A stretch of 64,000 nt of DNA. Source: SHZI01 sp038214295 (GTDB lineage: Bacteria > Pseudomonadota > Gammaproteobacteria > Steroidobacterales > GCA-2729495). Shown piece after piece: positions 8,874-18,700 of this stretch (positions are counted from its first letter, which is position 1; every line of letters starts with the position of its first letter). Made by a program: the position numbers and the translations under genes. A model generated the notes under the pieces. It saw only the letters and a list, made by a program, of their open reading frames with translations, was not told the origin of the DNA and searched no databases. The stretch covers positions 1 through 64,000 of the forward strand of contig JBBQSA010000012.1 in assembly GCA_038214295.1 (NCBI GenBank), written 5' to 3'.

Positions 8874-8961
8874 AGCGCAATTAGTTATGTCCCCTCTTTT
8901 CCATTTCTCTGCGTTATGACCGGCGGGGAGTGACGGGCCTCACAAATCCCTCATCGCGACT

Positions 8962-8989
8962 TTGACCGCGGCTTTGCGGTGCCTATAGT
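8962..8989 (+). promoter_or_regulatory. Sigma-70-type promoter for the 9103 gene
   Basis: TTGACC (8962-8967), a 16-base spacer, and TATAGT (8984-8989). Transcription would start near 8996 and give a leader of about 107 nt with a 7-bp GC hairpin at 9025-9043 (CGCCCCG / CGGGGCG, loop GTATG). Assigned by eye only. Confidence 0.5.
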
Positions 8990-9102
8990 TTCGTCACTCA
9001 GATCTTGATTGCACGTTGCTTTTTCGCCCCGGTATGCGGGGCGGGGCGTGCGGAACAAGACCACGCGAACGAAGCTGATACCAACAAGAAAATGAGGGTT
9101 CC

Positions 9103-9507
9103 ATGTGTCACGTTGCCGACAAGTTCTATGCGGCTGTCCGGGCGCTCACTAACGACGGGTCCGTCAAGCAGCGGCTGATCTGCGCCTATGGGGACCACCT
9201 GGAGGCGCTGGCCGAGGACGACGTTCCTGACGCGATCCGGGCGCGCTTTGCAGCCCTGCGCCAGGCCATGAACGCCGTGCCGGCCACGGAAAAGGAAACG
9301 GCCGTGCAGGTGTCGGTCCGCAAGATGTCTCCGGCGGATGCCGGGCGCTTCACCCTGTCCATCCTCGCGATGTTCGCGGAGCTCGTCCGGGCCAAGGCCA
9401 CGGGTGAGCGACTGGGTAGTGGCAGCAGCAGCAGCGATAGCGCCAGGGCGCCCGACTTCAACCGCCTCGCCACCGGTGTCCGGGTGCCGGCCTTCCTGGC
9501 AGGCTAG
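9103..9507 (+). CDS. Small conserved-looking protein of unknown function
   Basis: A 134-residue protein. It is mostly helical by composition: residues 1-75 are charged amphipathic helices (KFYAAVRALTNDG, KQRLICAYGDHLEAL), 90-112 a second helical block (DAGRFTLSILAMFAELVRAK), and the tail from 113 is Ser/Gly-rich and probably disordered. There is no signal peptide, membrane span or metal motif. The ATG follows GAGGG at a good distance, and a clear promoter lies upstream. I have a vague memory of similar short proteins in other gammaproteobacteria but cannot name a family. It is convergent with the TonB receptor gene. Confidence 0.6.
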   Translation: MCHVADKFYAAVRALTNDGSVKQRLICAYGDHLEALAEDDVPDAIRARFAALRQAMNAVPATEKETAVQVSVRKMSPADAGRFTLSILAMFAELVRAKATGERLGSGSSSSDSARAPDFNRLATGVRVPAFLAG

Positions 9508-9525
9508 CCCCGGGAAGCACCACCC

Positions 9526-9558
9526 AAAAAAAGAAGCGCCGGCTCGCGCCGGCGCTTC
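9526..9558 (-). terminator. Rho-independent terminator of the TonB receptor gene
   Basis: An 11-bp perfect stem GAAGCGCCGGC (9533-9543) / GCCGGCGCTTC (9548-9558) with a TCGC loop. Read on the - strand it is followed by seven T residues (9532-9526), the classical intrinsic terminator arrangement. It lies between the convergent stops at 9507 and 9580. Confidence 0.85.
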
Positions 9559-9579
9559 GGGTGGTCAAGCCAGTATCCG

Positions 9580-12153
9580 TCAGAACTTCAGCGTGGCCTC
9601 CACGCCAAGGCGCCGCTCGGTACCCGGGTGGATGAACGAGCCGCCGAATTCCGGCGCCGGGATTATTTCCTCCAGGTAGTTCTCGTTCATCGCGTTCTTG
9701 ATGAAGCCCACCAGCGACCAGTGGTCACCGGCGATGCCGGCCCGCAGGTTGACGAGCGAGTAAGCATCGCGCTGGGCGACAGAGAAGTTGGCGGCATCCA
9801 GGGGGAACGCCAGCGAGAAGATCGTCGGCCGGTCGTTGTTCTGGATCACGTGGAACCAGGTCTTGCCGACGCCCGAGATATCCACGCTGCCGACAAAGTC
9901 GTAGTCAGCCGACAGCGGGTACTTCACCTGGGCGCCTGTGCTCCAGGTGTAGTCCGGGGTGTAGGGCGACTCGTTGCCCACGGTGTCCGGGCGCGCCGCG
10001 TTCTTCTTGATCTCGGTGTTGTTGAAGTTGGCACCGGCGAACAGCGTCAGCCAGTCGTTAGCCGCGAGATTTGCTGACAGCTCGATGCCGTCGATCTTGA
10101 CCTCGTCGATGTTCGACACGACCCGCAGCAAGCCGAAGCCGCCCACGATGAACTCGAAGAACTGCATGTCGCTGACATCGACATGGTAAACCGCCATTTC
10201 CGTCCGCAGCCGCTTGTCGAGCCACTCGGACTTGATGCCGGCCTCATAGGACCATGAGGTTTCTTCATTGTAGGTGTCCTGGATATTCACCGGGGCGTAC
10301 TCGCCCTCAAACGGCCCACCGGGGCCCAGCAGCGGCTGGTTGATGAACAGGTCCACCGTCTCCTTGGCGCCCTGGTTGTTGAAGCCGCCGCTCTTGAAGC
10401 CGACGCCTGCCGTGGCGTAGGCCGTCAGCCACTCGGTGGCGTCCCAGGTGATGGACAGCTTCGGCTCGACCTGGTCGAAAGTCTTGCTCTTCGACGGGAT
10501 GTTGCCGGTGGCGCACAGGCCCGGGTTGATCGGGTCGAGGCCCGGAACGGGATCATTCGGGTCGCAGGTGTTGATGTACTGGGTGGTGGCGGTCAGCGGC
10601 ACGAGGTTGTCCACGTTCCGCTCTTCCCGGTCGTAGCGCAGGGCCAGCGAGGCCTCGATGGTGTCCGTCACGTCGTAGGCCAGCTGGCCGAAGACGGCAT
10701 ACACGTCGGTGGTGAACTTGTCGTCCACCAGCTGCTCGGTGGGGTTGCGGGGATCATCGGTGTACAGGGCCTTGATCACGCCGAAGCCCCGGTCGATGCC
10801 GGTGTTGACGCCGACTTCCCGGTCGATGTTCAGGTAGTACAGGCCAGCCAGCCAGCGCAGGGGCTGGTCGCCCTTGGAGGCCAGGCGGACCTCGACGGAG
10901 TAGTCCTTCTGGTTGCGCACCTGGTACTGGGTGCCGTCGCAGGCCGTGGGCGTGTAGGCGCCGAACAGCGAGCCTGCCGGCCCGCCGGAACCCGGTCCGA
11001 AGGCGCCCTGGGGCACGATCAGCTGGGGCGGTATCACCGGGTAGAAGCCGTTGGCGTTCGTCGTGTCGATGCACTGCTGGTCGTTCCAGAAAAAGCCGAA
11101 GGCGCCGCTGGTGCCGTCTGCGCCCAGGTCGTTCTCGATGTCGCTGTAGAGCGTCCAGGCGGTCAGGTCAGCCCAGCCCAGGTCGTAGTCGGCCTTGACG
11201 GAGGCTTCCAGCGAGTCCTGGTTGTTGAAGGGGATGATGTTGTTGTCGAACTGGAACTTGTGGCCGTTGACGTTCTCGTTGCCGAAGGCAGCCACTGCCG
11301 GGTCGTAGAAGAACGCATTCTCCAGGAAGCCCACCAGGCTCGGGATGTGGAACACCGAGTTGAAGGTAATCGAGCCTGCATCCACCTTGCCGACGCGGAC
11401 CTTGCCGTCCACGGTCAGGGCGGTGGTCGGCTGCCAGACGGCCCGGGCGCCGACGTCCCAGCTCTTGAAGTTGTCGACCACGGAGTTGTCGCGGGACGAC
11501 TGGGTGGCGGCGAGATAGGCATTCTTGTAGTAGCCGTCCGTGTCACGGAAGCTGCCCGAGACGACGACCCCGAGGGTGTCGGTTACCGGGCCGCCAACGT
11601 GGCCGGAAACGGTGTTGGTGGAGTCCTCGGCCATGCTGGCCTTGAGCTGTCCACCCCACTCGTAGCCCGGCTTCTCGGTGGTGATGATGATCGCGCCGGC
11701 GGCCGCATTGCGGCCGTAGAGGGCGCCCTGGGGGCCTTTCAGCACCTCGATCTGCTGCAGGTTGGTGTATTCCCGGTTCAGTGCGGCCGGGTTCGTCTGC
11801 AGGACGCCGTCAACAATGAGGGCGTAGTTGGTTTCGGCGTCGCGGGCACCGTTGATGCCGCGGATATTGACCTGGGTATCGGCCACCTCGGCGGAGTTGA
11901 CGATGGAGACGCCAGGGGTCTGGTAAATGAAGTCTTCTGCCCGCTGGATGCCGGTGGCCTCGATCTGGGCGGCGGAGAAGGCCGAGACGGAGCCGGGAAC
12001 GTCCTTGATGGACTCCGCCCGCTGCCGGACGGTGACGATGATTTCGGTGATTTCTTCCGCGGCAACCGCGGGTTGTCCCGCCAGTACCGTCAAAGCCAGC
12101 GAGGCGGCCGTAAGCCCTGCCCGCGTCACGACGAAGGCTCTTGAGTCAGTCAT
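9580..12153 (-). CDS. TonB-dependent outer-membrane receptor
   Basis: An 857-residue outer-membrane receptor. The signal peptide (about 1-33, ending AVAAEE) is followed by a TonB-box-like EIIVTVRQR, the plug domain (QTPGVSIVNSAEV, LKGPQGALYGRNAAAGAI) and a 22-strand barrel that ends in the expected aromatic (GVEATLKF). The ATG at 12153 was chosen over an upstream in-frame codon because the signal peptide begins there. This subtype (VTVRQRAE, SIKDVPGSVSAFSA) is abundant in sphingomonads and steroid- or aromatic-degrading proteobacteria; the ligand is unknown, and no siderophore or SusD-like partner gene is adjacent. A promoter and a terminator flank it, so it appears monocistronic. Confidence 0.92.
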   Translation of the reverse strand: MTDSRAFVVTRAGLTAASLALTVLAGQPAVAAEEITEIIVTVRQRAESIKDVPGSVSAFSAAQIEATGIQRAEDFIYQTPGVSIVNSAEVADTQVNIRGINGARDAETNYALIVDGVLQTNPAALNREYTNLQQIEVLKGPQGALYGRNAAAGAIIITTEKPGYEWGGQLKASMAEDSTNTVSGHVGGPVTDTLGVVVSGSFRDTDGYYKNAYLAATQSSRDNSVVDNFKSWDVGARAVWQPTTALTVDGKVRVGKVDAGSITFNSVFHIPSLVGFLENAFFYDPAVAAFGNENVNGHKFQFDNNIIPFNNQDSLEASVKADYDLGWADLTAWTLYSDIENDLGADGTSGAFGFFWNDQQCIDTTNANGFYPVIPPQLIVPQGAFGPGSGGPAGSLFGAYTPTACDGTQYQVRNQKDYSVEVRLASKGDQPLRWLAGLYYLNIDREVGVNTGIDRGFGVIKALYTDDPRNPTEQLVDDKFTTDVYAVFGQLAYDVTDTIEASLALRYDREERNVDNLVPLTATTQYINTCDPNDPVPGLDPINPGLCATGNIPSKSKTFDQVEPKLSITWDATEWLTAYATAGVGFKSGGFNNQGAKETVDLFINQPLLGPGGPFEGEYAPVNIQDTYNEETSWSYEAGIKSEWLDKRLRTEMAVYHVDVSDMQFFEFIVGGFGLLRVVSNIDEVKIDGIELSANLAANDWLTLFAGANFNNTEIKKNAARPDTVGNESPYTPDYTWSTGAQVKYPLSADYDFVGSVDISGVGKTWFHVIQNNDRPTIFSLAFPLDAANFSVAQRDAYSLVNLRAGIAGDHWSLVGFIKNAMNENYLEEIIPAPEFGGSFIHPGTERRLGVEATLKF

Positions 12154-12226
12154 TGTGGAAGTCTCCTCACCCCAAGGATGGATCCCGCGCGGCCACCGGA
12201 TAGTGGCGCCCAAGTCAAGCCGCGAA

Positions 12227-12253
12227 ACTATAGCGTTCGCGCACTACAGTCAA
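12227..12253 (-). promoter_or_regulatory. Putative sigma-70 promoter of the TonB receptor gene
   Basis: On the - strand, TTGACT (12253-12248), a 15-base spacer and TATAGT (12232-12227). The spacer is one or two bases short of ideal. The predicted leader is about 65 nt to the ATG at 12153. Confidence 0.45.
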
Positions 12254-12376
12254 TTCGTGGTTCCGGCGCGACACTTGGAACGGGGGTGATTGCGGTCCCC
12301 GGCAGCCCTCGCCGGTGCATTGGACAGGCCGGCCGGCGATCCTTTAAGGTCGCGGCCTGATTCAAGGACCAGCTTC

Positions 12377-13195
12377 ATGCACAGCATCCTGATCACGGGC
12401 AGCACCCGGGGCATTGGCAAGGGCCTTGCTACGGAATTCCTGCGCCTCGGCCATCGCGTGGTCATCACCGGTCGCAGCGAGGCGGCCGTGGCGGCGGCCA
12501 CCGGTCAGCTTGCACCCCTCGGCCAGGTGCTCGGCGTGGCCTGCGACGTGCGTGAGCTGGCGTCGGTCCAGGCGGCCTGGGCGGCGGGCGTGGCCCGCTT
12601 CGGCCAGATCGACCTGTGGATCAACAACGCGGCCGTGGCGACGGATCGGGCCCTGCTGGCCGACCTGCCTGCCGACCAGATCCGGACGACCGTCGACACC
12701 AACCTGCTCGGCACGCTGTACGGGTGCCAGGTGGCCATCGCGGGCATGCGCGGCCAGCCGGGTGGCGGCAAGGTCTTCACCTTCGAGGGTTTCGGCAGCG
12801 ATGGCATGTCCCGGCCGGGACTCACGGTCTACGGGGCCACCAAGCGTGCCCTGCGCTACCTGACGGCCGCCCTCGCCAGGGAGTGTGCCGGGACCAACGT
12901 GCTGATCGGCTCCTTGAGTCCCGGCATCGTCGCCACCGACCTGCTCCTCTACAGCTCGAAAGGCGAGGATCAGGCCGAGTGGGAGCAGGCCCGGCGCACC
13001 CTGAATATCCTCGGGGACACCGTCGAGACGGTCACGCCCTGGCTGGCCCGCGAGGCGCTGGCCATGACGAAGCAGGGTGCCCGGATCAGCTGGATGACGC
13101 CGGCCAAGGCGGCAGGGCGTTTTGCCATGTCCGCCTTTCGCAAGCGTGACATCCTGTCCGAGCTCGAGGCCCGCTCCGACCTGACGGTGCGCTGA
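12377..13195 (+). CDS. Short-chain dehydrogenase/reductase
   Basis: A 272-residue classical SDR. The cofactor loop is TGSTRGIG (7-14), followed by an Arg after strand 2 (ITGRSEAA) that suggests NADP(H) preference, the NNAA-type motif INNAAVATD, and the catalytic YGATK. The Ser normally seen about 13 residues before the Tyr is in the GFGSDG segment. The ATG at 12377 is the first good start; upstream in-frame sequence is non-coding in character. The stop is three bases before glnS, so the two are probably co-transcribed, though a functional link to tRNA charging is not obvious. Substrate unknown. Confidence 0.85.
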   Translation: MHSILITGSTRGIGKGLATEFLRLGHRVVITGRSEAAVAAATGQLAPLGQVLGVACDVRELASVQAAWAAGVARFGQIDLWINNAAVATDRALLADLPADQIRTTVDTNLLGTLYGCQVAIAGMRGQPGGGKVFTFEGFGSDGMSRPGLTVYGATKRALRYLTAALARECAGTNVLIGSLSPGIVATDLLLYSSKGEDQAEWEQARRTLNILGDTVETVTPWLAREALAMTKQGARISWMTPAKAAGRFAMSAFRKRDILSELEARSDLTVR

Positions 13196-13198
13196 GCC

Positions 13199-14893
13199 AT
13201 GAACGATGCCGCACCGGAGTCCCGGGACTTCATCCGCCAGATCATCGCCGAGGATCTCGCCGCAGGCCGCCACGCGGGAATCATCACGCGCTTTCCGCCC
13301 GAGCCGAACGGCTACCTTCATATAGGCCACGCCAAGGCCATCTGCCTCAACTTCGGGATCGCCGCGGAGACGGGCGGCCAGTGCTTCCTGCGCCTCGACG
13401 ACACCAATCCCCTTAAGGAGGACCAGGCTTTCGTCGACGCGATCATCGACAACGTGCGCTGGCTCGGCTTCGACTGGGGCGACCACCTCACCCACGCTTC
13501 CGACTACTTTGTGCGCATTCACGACTGTGCGGTCGAGCTGATCCGCGCCGGCAAGGCCTACGTCGACAGCCTGTCCCAGGAGCAGATCCGCGAGTTCCGG
13601 GGGACCCTGACTGCCCCGGGGCGGGAGAGCCCCCATCGCGGCCGCAGCGTCGACGAGAACCTGCAGCTTCTCGCCCGGATGCGGGACGGCGCGTTCGCCG
13701 AGGGCGAGCACGTGCTGCGGGCAAAGATCGACATGGCCGCGCCCAACATCAACCTGCGGGACCCGGTGCTCTACCGGATCCGCAAGGCCACCCACCAGCG
13801 CACGGGCGACGCCTGGTGCATCTACCCGATGTACGACTTCGCGCACACGATCTCGGACGCGCTCGAGGGTATTACCCACTCGCTCTGCACGCTGGAATTC
13901 GAGGACCACCGGCCGCTGTACGAGTGGTTCCTCGACAACCTGTCGCTGCCGGCCCGGCCGCGCCAGATCGAGTTCTCGCGCCTCAACCTCGCCTTCACGA
14001 TCACCAGCAAGCGCAAGCTCGCCGAGCTCATCGACCTCGGTCACGTGTCCGGCTGGGACGATCCCCGCATGCCGACGATCGCCGGCATGCGCCGGCGCGG
14101 CTACCCGCCGGAAGCGTTGCGGGATTTCGCGCGCCGGATCGGGGTGACCAAGAAGGAGCACGTGATCCAGATGAGCCTGCTGGAGAACTGCGTGCGCGAG
14201 GACCTGAACGGCCGCGCCACCCGGGCGATGGCGGTGGTCAACCCGCTCAAGGTCGTCCTGACCAACTACCCGGCAGAGCGCACGGAGCAGCTGCCGGCCG
14301 CGAACCATCCGGACAAACCCGAACTGGGGGAGCGGCTGCTGCCCTTCGGCCGGGAACTGTGGATAGAGCAGGACGACTTCATGGAGAACGCGCCGAAGAA
14401 GTTCTTCCGCCTGCAGCCGGGCGGGGAAGTCCGGTTGCGCTACGGCTACATCATCAAGTGCGTCGAGGTCGTGAAGGACGCCGCGGGATGCGTCACCGAG
14501 GTGCACTGCACCTACGACCCCGAGACCCGCAGCGGGCTCGCTGGTGCCGAGCGCAAGGTGAAGGGCACGATTCACTGGGTAAGTGCCGCGCACGCGGTGG
14601 CCGCGGAAGTCCGCCTCTACGACCGTCTCTTTGGCGTGGCCCGGCCGGACGGGCAGGAGGCCGACTTCAAGACCTTCCTCAATCCCGAGTCATTGCGCGT
14701 GGAGCGCCAGGCCCGGCTGGAGCCGTCGCTGGCAACCGCCGCGCCGGGCAGCGTGGTGCAGTTCGAGCGCCTGGGTTATTTTGCCGCCGACGCGGTCGAC
14801 CACCGGCCGGAGCAGCCGGTGTTCAACCGGGTAGTGACGCTGCGGGATTCCTGGGCGCGGCTCGAGGAAGCATCCGTCCCGACGCCTACCTAG
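13199..14893 (+). CDS. glnS: Glutaminyl-tRNA synthetase
   Basis: A 564-residue class I aminoacyl-tRNA synthetase that charges tRNA-Gln. PEPNGYLHIGHAK (34-46) carries the HIGH signature, RLDDTNP the acceptor/ATP site typical of GlnRS, and ITSKRKL (about 268) the KMSKS-like loop. The full C-terminal anticodon-binding beta-barrels are present (GAERKVKGTIHWVSA, GYFAADAVDHRPEQPVFNRV), which separates it from GluRS. Length matches the family (about 550). It has the usual start 3 bp after the SDR gene. Its stop overlaps by 8 bp the 3' end of the convergent SAM-hydrolase-like gene. GlnRS is mainly a gamma- and beta-proteobacterial trait, which helps place the organism. Confidence 0.97.
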   Translation: MNDAAPESRDFIRQIIAEDLAAGRHAGIITRFPPEPNGYLHIGHAKAICLNFGIAAETGGQCFLRLDDTNPLKEDQAFVDAIIDNVRWLGFDWGDHLTHASDYFVRIHDCAVELIRAGKAYVDSLSQEQIREFRGTLTAPGRESPHRGRSVDENLQLLARMRDGAFAEGEHVLRAKIDMAAPNINLRDPVLYRIRKATHQRTGDAWCIYPMYDFAHTISDALEGITHSLCTLEFEDHRPLYEWFLDNLSLPARPRQIEFSRLNLAFTITSKRKLAELIDLGHVSGWDDPRMPTIAGMRRRGYPPEALRDFARRIGVTKKEHVIQMSLLENCVREDLNGRATRAMAVVNPLKVVLTNYPAERTEQLPAANHPDKPELGERLLPFGRELWIEQDDFMENAPKKFFRLQPGGEVRLRYGYIIKCVEVVKDAAGCVTEVHCTYDPETRSGLAGAERKVKGTIHWVSAAHAVAAEVRLYDRLFGVARPDGQEADFKTFLNPESLRVERQARLEPSLATAAPGSVVQFERLGYFAADAVDHRPEQPVFNRVVTLRDSWARLEEASVPTPT

Positions 14894-15677
14894 TCGCGTT
14901 CAGCACCAGCACAGGCGCGCCGCGGCCGAGCCCCAGCGAATCCGCCGCGCTGCCTTCGGCCCGGGCGATCTCCAGCACACCAAACGAGTTGATGAGGGCC
15001 AGGAACTCGCCCGGCCTGGCATCGCCGTAGGTGCGGCAGAGCGCGAGCCGATGTCCTCCGGCCAGGACCTCGGGCTTCCGGTAGCCGGCGACCAGCGCTG
15101 CATCGATGTTCGTGATGAGGTTGCCGAAGTTGTCGATCGCGACCACCGTGCCACGGATCTCGTGGGGCCCGGCCAGTGGTTCCTCCTGGAGCGAGGGGAT
15201 CAACTCGCCGGCGGGTGGGCCGATGGCGTCGATGGTCACGCGCCCGGCGGCGAGATCCGCCGCCAGCGGCGCGAAGATGTCCCGGCCGTGGAAGGTGCTG
15301 CTGGGCTGGGGCCAGCCCTGCTGCTGGCGCCAGGCCTCGCTCAGGCGATGGCAGCGGGCGGGGTTCACGCCCAGCACGGGCGGGAGCAGGCCGTTGTCCG
15401 GGCCCAGGAACAGGTGGCCTCCGTGCTCGCCGGCGATGATGCTGCGGGCCGTTCCGACCCCGGGATCGACCACGGCGACGTGCACCGTGCCCGGCGGGAA
15501 AAAGCGGTAGGAGCGGGCAAGCCAGAAACCCGCCTCGATGGGCCAGTGGACGGGTATCTCGTGGGTCAGGTCAACGATCCGGGCGTCCGGGAACCGGGAC
15601 AGGATCGCGCCCTTCATCACGCCGACGAACGGGCCCTTGAGACCGAAATCCGTCGTGAGGGTGATGACTGCCGCCAT
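14886..15677 (-). CDS. S-adenosyl-L-methionine hydrolase / chlorinase-fluorinase-like (DUF62) protein
   Basis: A 263-residue protein of the SAM hydroxide adenosyltransferase family, which splits SAM into adenosine and methionine using water. The N-terminal domain starts ITLTTDFGLKGPFVGVMKG and contains DLTHEIP and VVDPGVGTAR; the C-terminal domain carries IDNFGNLITNID and an SFGVLEIA end, all family hallmarks. The ATG at 15677 was chosen because it begins exactly at the conserved first strand; a longer frame upstream lies within the RND gene. The gene is 26 bp downstream of the RND transporter and probably co-transcribed with it. The lack of the fluorinase-specific loop cannot be proven by eye; hydrolase is the default. 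Confidence 0.85.
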   Translation of the reverse strand: MAAVITLTTDFGLKGPFVGVMKGAILSRFPDARIVDLTHEIPVHWPIEAGFWLARSYRFFPPGTVHVAVVDPGVGTARSIIAGEHGGHLFLGPDNGLLPPVLGVNPARCHRLSEAWRQQQGWPQPSSTFHGRDIFAPLAADLAAGRVTIDAIGPPAGELIPSLQEEPLAGPHEIRGTVVAIDNFGNLITNIDAALVAGYRKPEVLAGGHRLALCRTYGDARPGEFLALINSFGVLEIARAEGSAADSLGLGRGAPVLVLNATR

Positions 15678-15703
15678 GGGCGCCAGTTTACCCGCGGCGC
15701 TCC

Positions 15704-18700
15704 TCAGCGGGTAACTGCTTCTCCCGGCGGCGCTACCGCCGCCGGCTGCCGCCGGGCCGCGAACCAGGCGCCGGCGCGGGCCTCGATCATCAGGATGCTC
15801 GGGGTCAGCACGAGGGTCAGGATGGAGGCGAAGATCAGGCCACCGATAATCACCGTCGCCATCTCGGCCCACCACTGGCCGCTCGGTCCGCCGAAGTAGA
15901 CCTTGCGTTCGAGGATGTCGATGTTGACCTTGAGGGCCATCGGCAGCAGGCCCAGGATCATCACGACCTTGGTCAGCAGCACCGGGCGGAGGCGCTGGGC
16001 GCAGGTGCGGAGGACGGCCTCGCGGGCGGCCATGCCGGCTTCGCGCAGCTTGTTGTAGGTGTCGATCAGTACGATGTTGTTGTTCACGATGATGCCGGCG
16101 AGGGCAATGGTGCCGATCCCGCAGTTCACGAGGCTGAAGGGGCGGCCCGTGACCAGCAGTCCCAGCAGCACGCCGCCCGTGGAGAACACCACGGCCGTCA
16201 GCACGAGCAGCGGCTGGAACAGGCTGTTGAACTCGGCGACGAGGATCAGGGCAATCAGGCCAAGCCCCACCAGGAAGGCCTTGCCAAGGAAGCTGGCCGT
16301 CTCCTGCTGGTCCTTGGCGCCGCCCTTGAAGCGCAGCTGCACGCTGGGGTCCAGGTCCAGGGAAGGCAGTGCGGCCCGTACCTTGTCGAGCACCGGGTCG
16401 ATCTGCACGCCTTTCTCCAGGTCGGCCTGGACCAGCATCGTCCGGCGCATGTCGGTGCGCATGATCGTGCGGGTTGCCTCGGCGGGCTTGCGTGCTACGA
16501 AGCTGCCAATGGGCACATTGCCCGACTTGGTGGGGATGCGGAGGCTCGCGAGCTTGTCGAGGCTGCGGTCATCCGAGGGGAACCTGACGCGGATGTCGAG
16601 CTCCTCGTCCGAGTCGTCCGGCCGGTAGGTGCCCAGCTTGATGCCATTGGTCACGAGCTGGATGATGTTGCCGACCAGCGAGACGTCAGCACCGAACTTG
16701 GCGGCCTGGGTGCGATCCACTTCCATCCGCCATTCGATTCCCGGCAGAGGGCGCGTGTCCTCGGCGTTGATTACCCCCGGGATCGTGGCGACGAACACCC
16801 GGATCTTGTTGACGGCGTCCCGCAGGGCGTCCAGGGACGGGGAGGAGGCCTCGATATTGACGGGCTTGCCCTGCATGGGGCCTTCCTGCGGCAGTCGTGG
16901 CTCGATGACGATACCGGCGATATCCGCCGTGCGCTCCCGGATCTCAGCGACGATCTCCGCGGCGGGGCGTCGTTCCTGCCAGTTCATGAAGTTGAGGCTG
17001 ATTGACCCGATCTGGTCAGGCGAGGCCCCGCGGTTGCCGGCTCCCGACGTGACGTAGAAATGCTTCACGCCCTTCACGCCGTAAACCCTCTGCTCGACCG
17101 TGCGCACCAGGCGGTCCTTCTCCTGCGGGGACAGGTCGCCGCGCGCCCGGATGTCGACGCTGCCCTGCTCCGGATCCACCGACGGGAACAGCGTCACGCC
17201 CCGGCCGAGCAGGCCATAGGCGACGAACACCGTCAGCAGCAACGCGGTGACGCTGCCCGCCGTGATCCACGGGCGGTCGATGGCCGCCATTACCACGCGC
17301 AGGTAGCGGCCGGTCCAGCCGTCGATCTGGCCGAGATCGCCCGTCTCAGCGAGGCCCATCTGGCGCTTCGCTTCCGGCGTGAGGTGGCCGCCGCGGCCGA
17401 ACACGGCGCCCAGGGCCGGCACCACGAACATGGCGATGACGAGCGATGCCGCCAGCGTGTAAATCAGGACAATGGGCATGTTCCGGAGGAAGCTGCCGAT
17501 GATTCCCGGCCAGAACACCAGGGGCAGGAAGGCGACAATCGTCGCCGCAATCGAGGCGAAGATCGGCCAGGCCATACGCTTGGCCGCTTCAGCGTAGGCA
17601 ACCTGCCGGTCGAGTCCCTCGGCCATGCGGCGGTCAGCCAGCTCCACCACCACGATCGCGCCGTCAACCACCAGGCCGACAGACATGATCAGGCCGAAGA
17701 AGACCACCATGTTCATGGTCATGCCGCTGATCGCGATCAGCACGAAGGCAGCCGCAAACGATCCGGGTATCGAGATGCCGGCAAGCAGCGCGTTCTGCAG
17801 GCCGAGAATGCCGATCAGGCAGATCACCACCAGCAGCACGGCCACGACGACGTCGTTGACCAGCTGGTTCACGTCTTCGCGCACGAAGACCGACTTGTCC
17901 CGGCTGTAGGTCAGCGAAATGCCGGGCGGCCAGGACTTCCGGGCCTCGGTCACGGCGACCTTCACGGCATCGACGACGTTCAGCATGTTGGAGCCACTGC
18001 GCTGGACGACGCGGATGCCGACCGCGGGCTCGCCGTTCAGGCGTGCGTAGCTCTCCGGGTCCTTGAAGGTCCGGCGCACCTCGGCGATGTCCCGGAAGCG
18101 CACGACGCGCTCGCCGTCGACCTTCATGGGCAGCTGCAGCACATCCTCAGGGGACTCGATCACGCCGGGTACCTTGACGGCGAAGCGTCCTTCGTCGGAC
18201 TGCAGGGAGCCGGCCGCCACGAGCCGGTTGTTGCGCTGGACAAAATTCAGGACGTCGGCGGGGGAGAGCCCATAGCTTTCCAGGTGGAGGGGATTGACGA
18301 TGATCTCCATGATCTCCTTGCGGATGCCGACCATGTTGACCTCGAGGACCCCATCGATGGACTGCAGGCGATCCTGCAGGTCAGTGGCGATGGCATTCAT
18401 GGTCCTTTCCGGCACGTTGCCGCCCAGGTTGATCACCAGCATCGGATCGAACTGGGAGAATTTCACTTCGTTGACCGTGGGCTCGCGGGCGTCCTCGGGC
18501 ATCTGCGCCTTGGCCTGGCTGACCCGCTCGCGCACGTCGGTCAGGGCTTTGTCCACGTTGACTTCCGGGCCGAACTCCAGCGTCACCGACGCCCGGTTCT
18601 CGGTGGCGGAGGAAATCATTTCCTTGATGCCCTCGATGTTCCGCAGCTGTTGCTCCAGCGGCCGCACAAGCAGCCGCTCCGAGTCCTCGGCTGCCACTCC

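Noticed and set aside
12362..14593. A 743-codon open frame on the - strand
   Set aside because: It is antisense to the SDR and glnS genes, both of which are unambiguous.
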